Source: Desulfomonilia bacterium (GTDB taxonomy: Bacteria; Desulfobacterota; Desulfomonilia; UBA1062). Taken from it: a stretch of 64,000 nt of DNA. Where the stretch lies: assembly GCA_036567785.1 (NCBI GenBank), contig DATCTV010000037.1, forward strand, positions 62,001 to 126,000, written 5' to 3'. The position numbers and the translations under genes are program-made. The notes below the pieces were generated by a model. That model worked only from the letters and a program-made list of their open reading frames with translations. It was not told the origin of the DNA and made no database searches. Positions within the stretch are counted from its first letter, which is position 1, and each line of letters starts with the position of its first letter. Positions 9,221 through 16,916 of the stretch are shown here, one piece after another.

Positions 9221-11131
9221 ATGGCAAGATGGGACGATAAATTGAAGCTGTTCTACTACACGCCTGGCAAGAATTTTCCGTCGGGCATCGAGGACAGGAA
9301 AGAAGGAAATTATTACCGTAATATTTTCAATTACGAGGAAGTTCCCAAAATAGATTTCGACATGAGGATCATCCCGGTTCAGCCCGCCGATGATATATTT
9401 ATCACGGATACGACATTCAGAGACGGCCAGCAGTCTATGACGCCTTTCTCTGTGAAACAGATAGAGACAATCTTCGATTTCCTGAGCAGGATCAGCGGAG
9501 AGAATGGTCTCATAAGGATGAGTGAATTCTTTCTTTATACGAAAAAAGACAAGGCTGCAGTGGAGGCATGCCGGGGAAAAGGTTACAAATATCCGAAGAT
9601 TACGTCATGGATAAGGGCCCACAAGGATGACCTCAAGCTTGTCAAGGAAATGGAGATGGATGAGACGGGCATACTGACCTCGGTCTCCGATTATCACATA
9701 TATCTAAAGATGGGGCTCGACCGGAAAAAAGCTCTTGACGAGTATCTGGGGATCGTCAAGGAGGCCCTTGCTCTCGGTGTGATACCCAGGTGTCATTTTG
9801 AAGATGTGACGCGAGCCGACATATTCGGGTTTTGTGTACCCCTGGCCAGGGAGCTTATGAAGCTCAGCGAAGAGTCCGGGATAGACGTCAAGATAAGGTT
9901 GTGCGACACGATGGGATATGCCGTGAGCTTTCCGGGAGCGGCACTGCCAAGATCGGTTGACAAACTGGTAAGGGCGTTTATCGATGATGCAGGAGTACCC
10001 GGCAGGCTTCTTGAATGGCATGGGCATAACGACTTTCATAAAGGGCTAGTCAATGCAACCACTGCATGGCTTTACGGCTGCCACGCCGTCAATTGCGCCA
10101 TACTCGGATTCGGTGAAAGGACGGGCAACACCCCCCTCGAGGCCATGGTGTTCGAATATCTGCAGTTAAGGGGTATGGATAAGAGCGTGAATACGGTCGC
10201 CGTGACCGAGTTGGCCAATTATGTGAATTCGGAAATGAACTATAACATACCGCCTAATTTCCCTTATGTTGGGGAGAACTTTAATGTGACAAGGGCCGGC
10301 ATACACGCCGACGGTCTGGTCAAGAACGAGGAAATCTACAATATCTTCGATACCGCCAAGATACTCGGTAAACCCATAGCAATAGCAATCACGGACAAGT
10401 CGGGAAAAGCGAGCCTCGTGCACTGGATAAACAACCATTACAAGCTTGACAAAGACAGTCTCATTGACAAAAGACATCCCGGCATCACGAAGATGTATCA
10501 GCAGATTATAAAGGAATATGAGGACGGCCGCATGACCACGATGAGCGACGAAGAGCTGGAAAAGCTTACCATGCGCTTTATCCCGCAGCTCTTCCTGTCA
10601 GGCTTTGACCTTATCAAGGCTGAGGTCTCGGAATATGCCAGCAAGCTTATCGAGAAGCTCCTTGAAAACAAGAATATGACCAGCATGAAGCGCGACAGGA
10701 TGGAGGAGGCGCTCACCGAATTCATCGAGCAATACCCGTTCATTCAGTTTGCCTATGTAACCGATATGAAGGGTATCAAGGTGACGCGCAACATTACGCA
10801 GCCTGAATACCGCGGACATTTCCTGCATAAGATAAAGGAGCATGAGGACTGCTCCGACCGCGAGTGGTTCAGAAATACGGTCGAGGACGGCAAGCTTCAT
10901 GTGAGCGGCATCATGTCATCAAGAATAACCGGGGCCCTTATCATGACCGTCTCTGCGCCGATAACTAATGAAGATGATGATATGATCGGTGTTCTGGGTC
11001 TGGATATACGCTTTGAAGACGTGGTCAAGGTCATCCAGAGCGTCTATGAATCCCAGGGCATGGCCATGAGCCCAAGGGACATTCATAAGTACCACGCCCT
11101 GATGTGGGAGGAGATGAATAAACAGATATAA
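9221..11131 (+). CDS. Re-type citrate synthase (HMGL-like) with Cache-like C-terminal domain
   Basis: 636 residues. Residues ~55-400 are a DRE-TIM barrel of the isopropylmalate/homocitrate synthase family: TDTTFRDGQQ (62-71), WHGHND (metal-binding His267/His269), GFGERTGNTPLE and AGIHADG. Its immediate neighbour is isocitrate dehydrogenase, and I see no Si-citrate synthase here, so Re-citrate synthase (acetyl-CoA + oxaloacetate) is the best call; homocitrate or isopropylmalate synthase are alternatives. Residues ~495-605 add a domain like the Cache/PDC sensor fold (AYVTDMKGIKVTRN, DREWF, MTVSAPI, GVLGLDIRFED). From memory the Syntrophus enzyme has a similar subunit size. AGGAGG precedes the ATG. 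Confidence 0.75.
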   Translation: MARWDDKLKLFYYTPGKNFPSGIEDRKEGNYYRNIFNYEEVPKIDFDMRIIPVQPADDIFITDTTFRDGQQSMTPFSVKQIETIFDFLSRISGENGLIRMSEFFLYTKKDKAAVEACRGKGYKYPKITSWIRAHKDDLKLVKEMEMDETGILTSVSDYHIYLKMGLDRKKALDEYLGIVKEALALGVIPRCHFEDVTRADIFGFCVPLARELMKLSEESGIDVKIRLCDTMGYAVSFPGAALPRSVDKLVRAFIDDAGVPGRLLEWHGHNDFHKGLVNATTAWLYGCHAVNCAILGFGERTGNTPLEAMVFEYLQLRGMDKSVNTVAVTELANYVNSEMNYNIPPNFPYVGENFNVTRAGIHADGLVKNEEIYNIFDTAKILGKPIAIAITDKSGKASLVHWINNHYKLDKDSLIDKRHPGITKMYQQIIKEYEDGRMTTMSDEELEKLTMRFIPQLFLSGFDLIKAEVSEYASKLIEKLLENKNMTSMKRDRMEEALTEFIEQYPFIQFAYVTDMKGIKVTRNITQPEYRGHFLHKIKEHEDCSDREWFRNTVEDGKLHVSGIMSSRITGALIMTVSAPITNEDDDMIGVLGLDIRFEDVVKVIQSVYESQGMAMSPRDIHKYHALMWEEMNKQI

Positions 11132-11137
11132 AAAAAA

Positions 11138-11169
11138 GTGGTGAGTTGTGAGTGGGAAGTGGTGAGTTG
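11138..11169. repeat. Short GTGAGT-rich spacer repeat, copy 2
   Basis: Between the citrate synthase and icd genes lies a tract of GTGGTGAGTTGTGAGTGGGA followed by AGTGGTGAGTTG. It is the inverted relative of the tract at 6578-6603. Both are non-coding spacers. Confidence 0.4.
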
Positions 11170-11239
11170 ATATAAATTCCATTCATTTTACTCATTAATG
11201 GTATTTCAAAGTTCACGACAATAATTTGAGGGAGAGAAA

Positions 11240-12445
11240 ATGACTGGAAGCAAGATTACTTTCGAGAATGGAAAACTGAATGTGCCCGATAATCCGGTAA
11301 TATGTTTTATCGAGGGCGACGGAATCGGCCCGGATATATGGAAGGCTTCACAGGCCGTGATGGATGCGGCTGTGGAGAAGGCGTATGCAGGAAAGAAAAA
11401 GATATCATGGCACGAGGTCCTTGCAGGAGAGAAGGCTTTCAATAAAACAGGCAAATGGCTTCCCGAAGAAACGCTTAAAGACCTTGAGGAATATCTTGTG
11501 GGCATAAAGGGCCCCCTGACGACTCCGGTGGGCGGAGGCATAAGGAGCCTTAATGTCACGCTAAGGCAGGTGCTTGACCTTTATGCCTGTGTGCGGCCGG
11601 TGAAGTATTACGAAGGCACGCCTGCCCCGGTGAAAAGGCCCGAACTCGTCGATATAACAGTATTCAGGGAGAACACCGAAGACGTCTATGCTGGCTTCGA
11701 ATGGCAGCAGGGGACGGAAAAGGCGGAAAAGCTGATTAACTTCCTGAACAACGAACTCGGGACAAAGATAAGGCCTGATTCAGGTGTCGGCATAAAGCCT
11801 ATCTCCATAACCGGAACAAAGCGCCTTGTCCGCATGGCGATGGAATTTGCGGTCAGGATGAAGAAGCCTGTTCTGACTCTGGTACACAAGGGCAATATCA
11901 TGAAATATACCGAGGGCTCTTTCAGGGACTGGGGATATCAGCTTGTCAGGGACGAATTCTCGGATGTCGCGGTAATCGAAAGCGAACTCAATGGTGCGAA
12001 GGTCCCTGAGGGCAAGGTTCTTGTAAATGACCGCATTGCGGATTCCATGTTCCAGCAGGTGCTTTTGAGGCCCTCCGAATACAGCGTTCTGGCGGTTCCG
12101 AACCTGATAGGCGATTTCATATCCGATGCGCTGGCCGCTCAGGTAGGCGGACTCGGCATGGCCCCTGGCGCGAACATAGGCATTCCGGTTGCGGTGTTCG
12201 AGGCGACACACGGTACGGCTCCCAAATATGCCGGACAGGACAAGGTCAATCCCGGATCTCTCATGCTCTCAGGCGCCATGATGCTCGATCATATCGGCTG
12301 GGTGGAAGCGGCAGACCTTGTCAGAAAGGGCATAGCTCAGGCCATATCCGATAAAAAAGTCACCTATGACCTTGAAAGACAGATGGACGGTGCAACGCTG
12401 GTAAGCTGTTCGGGATTTGCAAACGCAATAATCGAAAGAATGTAA
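11240..12445 (+). CDS. icd: NADP-dependent isocitrate dehydrogenase
   Basis: 401 residues, full-length E. coli Icd type. It converts isocitrate to 2-oxoglutarate. The substrate loop [14 protein letters not shown], the catalytic region [24 protein letters not shown] and [18 protein letters not shown] are all present. The Lys-Tyr after the HGTAP motif and the Tyr/Arg pair in [11 protein letters not shown] match the residues that select NADP in E. coli. Following Re-citrate synthase, it fits the oxidative branch that supplies glutamate; aconitase is not in the window. Confidence 0.95.
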   Translation: MTGSKITFENGKLNVPDNPVICFIEGDGIGPDIWKASQAVMDAAVEKAYAGKKKISWHEVLAGEKAFNKTGKWLPEETLKDLEEYLVGIKGPLTTPVGGGIRSLNVTLRQVLDLYACVRPVKYYEGTPAPVKRPELVDITVFRENTEDVYAGFEWQQGTEKAEKLINFLNNELGTKIRPDSGVGIKPISITGTKRLVRMAMEFAVRMKKPVLTLVHKGNIMKYTEGSFRDWGYQLVRDEFSDVAVIESELNGAKVPEGKVLVNDRIADSMFQQVLLRPSEYSVLAVPNLIGDFISDALAAQVGGLGMAPGANIGIPVAVFEATHGTAPKYAGQDKVNPGSLMLSGAMMLDHIGWVEAADLVRKGIAQAISDKKVTYDLERQMDGATLVSCSGFANAIIERM

Positions 12446-12469
12446 AAAAGATACCAGAGGTTTTGAATT

Positions 12470-12498
12470 GGTGCTGCATCAGATACAGATGCAGCACC
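12470..12498. terminator. Bidirectional hairpin between icd and the acylase gene
   Basis: GGTGCTGCATC (12470-12480) pairs perfectly with GATGCAGCACC (12488-12498) across a 7-base loop. It lies between two convergent genes. The flanks are AT-rich but there is no strong T-run, so termination efficiency is uncertain. Confidence 0.6.
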
Positions 12499-12516
12499 AA
12501 GAATTATTCTCTTTGA

Positions 12517-14694
12517 TTATTTCTTTCCCCTGATCTCTTCACCGGGCCTGTATTCCTTTTCCAGATGCTGACGTATTTCGGACTCATCGCGCCACACGGG
12601 TTTGAGCTGACACTTAACGAAGAGAGGCGCCTGGTCCGCATAATGCGGCGATGACTCATCCAGCGTGGCGCTGCCGTACTGATGGATGCTCTCGGAGTGA
12701 ACCAGCCCGTTTTTGTCCCAACTGACCATAAGGATATAGGAGTCACCTTCTTTTCCCTTTAACCGTCCGTCTTTCTGAAGATCGCCATCCACTGCATGAA
12801 GCACGTCAGGGCCTCCGCCGAGACCCAGATCGACATGTCCCCTTATCAGCCTGTTGACCTGATTCCATTCGACATCAACTCTGCCGAAGTTCTTTTTCAA
12901 GGTAGCAGCCGCCTTTTCGAATCCGGCTCTCATTTGTTCATCAGTGATATCCTTGACTTCAGGTTTTCCCTTTGTGGCCACAATGTTCATATAGCTCAGC
13001 ACCGCCAGTGCCGCACCACGGCTCTCAGGATTTGTCTGAAGATCCCAGTTGCATAGGGTGGTCCTTGCATCCTTGAGCGTATTTTCGTCAGGTTCAGGAA
13101 GGGCAAGGATACGGCTTACCATCCCGGCCATCTTGGACTGAGGGGCATAGGCCATGTCGTATTTGTAGGTGTAAAAAGCCTTTTCAGTAATCGAAGGATC
13201 GGCTCCCAGAAGTGCAAGCGCCCTCATTGAGCGGTTGGTCATGCGGTCTTCTATGCCGAATTCCGGGGCGTAATCCTCTTTTTTCGGATTCTCAGGGTCA
13301 AGGGTCGTATGGAAGGGGGTATTGTTGCAGTTAATGACAAAGCCGGAAGCCGGATTTTTAACCTGCGGGAGTTTGTCATACGGCAGATACTCAGTCCACA
13401 GCGTTTGCGAGGTATTGCCCGGCACGGTCTTTTTCCAGTCGAAGCCTTTGGCCCTCAGCGGCAGAAGCGCCTGATAGTGGTAGAGGATATTTCCCTCCTT
13501 ATCTGCATATGTGCAGTTGAACATGGGCAGCGTCGACATGCGCACGGCCTGTTCCCATTGATCCATTGTGTGTGCCTTGTTCATCCGGTACCACTGTTCC
13601 ACCTGTCGAATGTCTCCCATGCCCGCCCAGCGGATGGCATAGACCCCGTGCGGCCTGCGTACTACCGGCCCGTAAACGGACCAGCAGACTTCCATGTTTA
13701 CAGTCCAGTGGATAGGCCCAAACAACTTTACCCGGATGGGGGCCTTGCGTACCTCCAGATCGCGCCACTGCCCGTCAAAGCGGTACTGATTGGGGTTATC
13801 GGGATTGATATCAAGGACATAGGTATCCACCAGATCGGGATAGTTATTCGTATGCGCCCAGCCCAGGTATTCATTGTGGCCGTGAAAAACAACGGGAGAG
13901 CCGGGAAATATCCCGCCGGTCATGTTCCATCCCTCGTCGCTGTGCACCTGCACTTCATACCAGGTCACAGGCCCCTCCCAGGGCTGGTGCGAGTTGATTG
14001 CCAGAAGGGTCTTGCCGTCGGCAGCGCGCTTCGGGGATACCGCAAAGGCGTTTGAACCAGCTCTGGTACCGTAAAGTGAGAAGTTCTCGTTTTTAAATGA
14101 CAAAGCGAGCGTGTTATCTGCTGTTGAGACAGCAGGTTTTTTATCCTTGAAGAGATCTTCCAGCACTTTGTCTGCTCCCACCATCAAGGGCATCTTGTGT
14201 ACAAAGCCTGCTACGATATGCTTTCCGCTGACCGGGGGGAGTCCGGGTAACACCTCATCAGGATGAAGGGCTGCATAATAATTGACGCCGTCGGCATATG
14301 CCTCGCAAAGCGCTCTCGTCTCAGGGCTTAAGTCTGTCTCGTATTTTTCATTGACGGTATCCCACAATCGCATGAGCTGCACCAGATAATCGTTTCCGGC
14401 CCATTTTTTTCCGGCAATTGTTGCGAGCCTGCCGTTCACTGCCATCAACACCAGCTGGCTCGTCTTGAAATCATCTTCAGCTTGCGCATAAGCTAGACCG
14501 AAAGCCGCATCCGTATCCTTCTTGCCGAATATGTGCGGCACACCCCAACTATCGCGCAGGATCCGCACATCGTATCTGGCAGCTGTCCTGGACGGGTCGA
14601 CTTCAGAGGCATTGACGGTACTGGTTAAAATCAGGCTCAGGGTGGTTATTAAAATTACGGAAATGCAGGAATATGAATTGATTCTCTTGTACAT
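12517..14694 (-). CDS. Penicillin acylase family N-terminal nucleophile hydrolase, exported
   Basis: 725 residues with an N-terminal signal peptide ending near ...STVNA (residue 29). The protein has the acylase layout: alpha chain (~35-190), a spacer, then the beta chain starting at the conserved Ser214 in RAGSNAFAVSPKR, which becomes the free catalytic N-terminus after self-cleavage. NSHQPWEGPVTWYE, PGSPVVFHGHNE and WAHTNN are typical beta-chain motifs. The family includes penicillin G, aculeacin and acyl-homoserine-lactone acylases; the substrate here cannot be fixed. A periplasmic amide hydrolase is the safe reading. GGAGGAG precedes the ATG. Confidence 0.88.
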   Translation of the reverse strand: MYKRINSYSCISVILITTLSLILTSTVNASEVDPSRTAARYDVRILRDSWGVPHIFGKKDTDAAFGLAYAQAEDDFKTSQLVLMAVNGRLATIAGKKWAGNDYLVQLMRLWDTVNEKYETDLSPETRALCEAYADGVNYYAALHPDEVLPGLPPVSGKHIVAGFVHKMPLMVGADKVLEDLFKDKKPAVSTADNTLALSFKNENFSLYGTRAGSNAFAVSPKRAADGKTLLAINSHQPWEGPVTWYEVQVHSDEGWNMTGGIFPGSPVVFHGHNEYLGWAHTNNYPDLVDTYVLDINPDNPNQYRFDGQWRDLEVRKAPIRVKLFGPIHWTVNMEVCWSVYGPVVRRPHGVYAIRWAGMGDIRQVEQWYRMNKAHTMDQWEQAVRMSTLPMFNCTYADKEGNILYHYQALLPLRAKGFDWKKTVPGNTSQTLWTEYLPYDKLPQVKNPASGFVINCNNTPFHTTLDPENPKKEDYAPEFGIEDRMTNRSMRALALLGADPSITEKAFYTYKYDMAYAPQSKMAGMVSRILALPEPDENTLKDARTTLCNWDLQTNPESRGAALAVLSYMNIVATKGKPEVKDITDEQMRAGFEKAAATLKKNFGRVDVEWNQVNRLIRGHVDLGLGGGPDVLHAVDGDLQKDGRLKGKEGDSYILMVSWDKNGLVHSESIHQYGSATLDESSPHYADQAPLFVKCQLKPVWRDESEIRQHLEKEYRPGEEIRGKK

Positions 14695-14754
14695 ATCTCC
14701 TCCGTGAAAAACTTTAAGCGAAAAAAGGTATATAAAGTTATGCCGGTCTGAAAT

Positions 14755-14967
14755 TTATGACTTCTTTTTACCCAGCAGGTATCCGAAGCCCAGACCGATT
14801 ATGAATGTACCTGAAACTATTATCCACTTGGGTCCGGAAAAGAGCGTCCAGATGAGAAATTGAAAGGATGTCTGCTCGAAGTTCTGGAGGATGAAAATGA
14901 TTCCGAATAGGATAACAATGCCTATTATTATCCATTTCGAGTTTGACTTTATCCCGTCAACATCCAT
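14755..14967 (-). CDS. Small two-helix membrane protein, LapA/DUF1049 family
   Basis: 70 residues. A first helix (WIIIGIVILFGIIFILQN) runs into the conserved Q-N motif, followed by the linker FQFLIWTLFSGPKW and a second helix (IIVSGTFIIGLGFGYLLG) ending in KKKS. This is the layout of the LapA (YciS) domain, which in E. coli helps LPS assembly with LapB. No lapB is adjacent. The gene lies between the acylase and rpsT on the same strand. Confidence 0.75.
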   Translation of the reverse strand: MDVDGIKSNSKWIIIGIVILFGIIFILQNFEQTSFQFLIWTLFSGPKWIIVSGTFIIGLGFGYLLGKKKS

Positions 14968-15050
14968 CTTTAAACACTCCGAGTTAAATAGATGAAAGAA
15001 TATTGCATGTGCGGGCTTGAAGTGTCAACAGACTTTAGACCTGAAAAATA

Positions 15051-15080
15051 AAAATCCCGCCTGAATAACGGCGGGATTTT
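15051..15080 (-). terminator. Intrinsic terminator of rpsT
   Basis: AAAATCCCGCC (15051-15061) pairs perfectly with GGCGGGATTTT (15070-15080). Read on the minus strand, the stem is followed by a T-rich run, just after the rpsT stop codon. Confidence 0.9.
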
Positions 15081-15097
15081 GCAGCCGGCAGGATATT

Positions 15098-15370
15098 TTA
15101 TGCCTGGGTTGAGGTTTCGTTGAATTTCTTTGTAAGCCTTGATATCTTGCGTGATGCGGTGTTTCTGTTCAACACGCCCTTGTTCACAGCGCTGTCAAGT
15201 TTTGCAACCGCTGTCTTGAACGTAGCCCTTGCTTCATCTGTGTTCTTTTCTTCAAGCAGGGTGAATGCCTTTTTTATGGTTGTATTGATGGTGGACCTGG
15301 TGCTCTTATTTTTTATACGCCTTTTTTCGCTCTGCTTGACCCTTTTTAATGCAGACGGATTGTTTGCCAT
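15098..15370 (-). CDS. rpsT: 30S ribosomal protein S20
   Basis: 90 residues, highly basic, with the S20 signature MANNPSALKRVKQSEKRR at the N-terminus and SRKISRLTKKF near the end. S20 binds 16S rRNA as a helical bundle during early 30S assembly. AGGAGG precedes the start, a strong promoter lies ~45-70 bases upstream, and a perfect terminator follows the gene, so it appears to be its own transcription unit. Confidence 0.97.
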   Translation of the reverse strand: MANNPSALKRVKQSEKRRIKNKSTRSTINTTIKKAFTLLEEKNTDEARATFKTAVAKLDSAVNKGVLNRNTASRKISRLTKKFNETSTQA

Positions 15371-15413
15371 ATCTTTGTATATCCTCCTAATTATTCTCGC
15401 TGTGAGCTAAAAC

Positions 15414-15442
15414 CTAATATATAGGGCTTAAATATATGTCAA
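15414..15442 (-). promoter_or_regulatory. Promoter of rpsT
   Basis: On the minus strand TTGACA (15437-15442) is followed by a 17-base spacer and TATTAG (15414-15419); the sequence TATATT overlaps as an alternative -10. It sits just downstream of the terminator at 15482-15501. Confidence 0.6.
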
Positions 15443-15472
15443 GGTTTTTATAGTGCAGGGTTTCAATCAGGC

Positions 15473-15560
15473 AAAAAAAAAGCAGGTCCTTGGCGACCTG
15501 CAACATATGAGGAGGTTCTACGGGGAATGAACCTTGAAGAACCTATTATTCCATATCGGT
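15473..15560 (-). ncRNA. Putative small RNA ending in a perfect terminator
   Basis: On the minus strand two hairpins stand in series: AGGTTCT/AGAACCT (15538-15544 with 15513-15519, 18-base loop) and GCAGGTC/GACCTGC (15495-15501 with 15482-15488), the second followed by nine Ts (15473-15481). No gene upstream on this strand needs this terminator, since the next gene, rarA, is divergent. That leaves a short untranslated transcript or a leader that attenuates rpsT. The 5' end is my estimate. I do not recognise an RNA family. Confidence 0.45.
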
Positions 15561-15626
15561 ATGATTTAAAAATACTTAACAGTTTTTTTTATTTTTTTTG
15601 AAATTTTTTTTATTCTCTTTTTTTGA

Positions 15627-15641
15627 TATATTATTCCAATG
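15627..15641 (+). promoter_or_regulatory. Promoter -10 placed to give a leaderless rarA transcript
   Basis: TATATT at 15627-15632 lies seven bases before the rarA ATG at 15639, so transcription would begin at or next to the start codon. No ribosome-binding site is visible. Upstream (15583-15624) are four runs of seven or eight Ts, typical of curved promoter DNA. Confidence 0.4.
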
Positions 15642-16916
15642 AGGAAATCCGCTCAGCCGCTAGCTTTCAGGATAAGGCCAATCAGCCTTGATAACCTCAT
15701 CGGACAGGCCCAGGCGAAAAAATATATTACCGATTTTCAAAAAGGCGCCGCCAAGTCAGCCATATTATGGGGTCCCCCGGGCAGCGGTAAGACCACTGTA
15801 GCAACGATTATCAGCAACCTGTTCCCTGAAAGGTTCAATTCTCTGAGTGCCGTAACGAGCGGACTTCAGGAATTGAGAAAGGTAACCGGCGACGCCGATA
15901 ACAAGGCCGAAACCCCGATTGTTTTCATCGACGAGATACACCGCTATAATAAGGCACAGCAGGATGCGCTATTGCCCCATGTGGAGAGCGGAAGAATAAT
16001 ATTTATCGGCGCAACTACTGAAAATCCTTCTTTTTCCATTATTTCCCCACTCCTTTCAAGGGCAAGGGTCGTTGTGCTCAAATCACTTTCAACAAAAGAA
16101 ATCCTCATAATTCTGGAAAGGGCGCTTACTGACGAATCACTCAAAACCCTTGGAAAGGAAATAGAACCGGACGCTCTTGCCTCTATAGCCTCGGCGGCAG
16201 ACGGTGATGCGAGGGCAGCGCTTAACCTTCTTGAATTCATAGTAACGAGGTCGGAGGATTCCGTCATCAGAAAGGCTGACCTGGCCGGGCTGCTTGAAAG
16301 GCCGCTTTATCATGACAGGATGGGAGATTATCACTATGACCTCATAAGCGCGTTTCATAAATGCGTACGTGCCTCCGATGTCGATGCCAGTGTTTACTGG
16401 CTTGCAAGGATGATGGAAGCAGGCGAGGACAGGCTCTACATACTGAGGCGCATGATCCGGATGGCCTCCGAGGACATCGGGATGGCAGATCCCAACGCAC
16501 TGCGCATGGTTATGGCTGCAAGGGATGCGTTCACCTCGGTAGGCATGCCTGAGGCCGATATTGCACTGTATCAGGCTGCGGTTTACCTGGCTCTGGCGCC
16601 TAAGAGCAATGCCCTTTATATTATGGAAATGAAGGCAAAAAAACTGATAGCAAAAACAGGGACACCGCCTGTACCCCTTGCCATAAGAAACGCCCCTACA
16701 AAACTGATGCAGGAACTTGGCTATGCAAAGGGCTATGCATATGCGCCGGATGACCCCCTGGGGGCGCTTCAAATGGAGTACATGCCGGAAGGTCTTGAAG
16801 GGACAAGACTTTACAACCCCGGAAACGAGGGTTTTGAAAAAAGGCTCAAGGAGATAATCGATGCTAGAAACAAGGCTAAGAGAGCTGCATCAGGACAGAC
16901 TCGCAGACCTGATTAA
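15639..16916 (+). CDS. rarA: Replication-associated AAA+ ATPase RarA/MgsA
   Basis: 425 residues. RarA is a clamp-loader-like ATPase acting at stalled replication forks. Walker A GPPGSGKTT, Walker B IVFIDEIHRYNKAQQDALLP, sensor 1 IGATTENPSF and the arginine-finger region LLSRARVVVL are intact, followed by the C-terminal tetramerisation domain (RMMEAGEDRLYILRRMIRMA). The N-terminus (QPLAFRIRPISLDNLIGQ) aligns with the family, supporting this ATG even though it lacks a ribosome-binding site. Its last 56 bases overlap the next gene. Confidence 0.95.
   Translation: MRKSAQPLAFRIRPISLDNLIGQAQAKKYITDFQKGAAKSAILWGPPGSGKTTVATIISNLFPERFNSLSAVTSGLQELRKVTGDADNKAETPIVFIDEIHRYNKAQQDALLPHVESGRIIFIGATTENPSFSIISPLLSRARVVVLKSLSTKEILIILERALTDESLKTLGKEIEPDALASIASAADGDARAALNLLEFIVTRSEDSVIRKADLAGLLERPLYHDRMGDYHYDLISAFHKCVRASDVDASVYWLARMMEAGEDRLYILRRMIRMASEDIGMADPNALRMVMAARDAFTSVGMPEADIALYQAAVYLALAPKSNALYIMEMKAKKLIAKTGTPPVPLAIRNAPTKLMQELGYAKGYAYAPDDPLGALQMEYMPEGLEGTRLYNPGNEGFEKRLKEIIDARNKAKRAASGQTRRPD

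Noticed and set aside
13309-14055. 248-codon open frame on the plus strand
   Set aside because: It is wholly antisense to the penicillin-acylase family gene, whose motifs and signal peptide are clear; the antisense peptide shows no family pattern.
16137-16772. 211-codon open frame on the minus strand
   Set aside because: Antisense shadow of rarA, which has complete AAA+ motifs.
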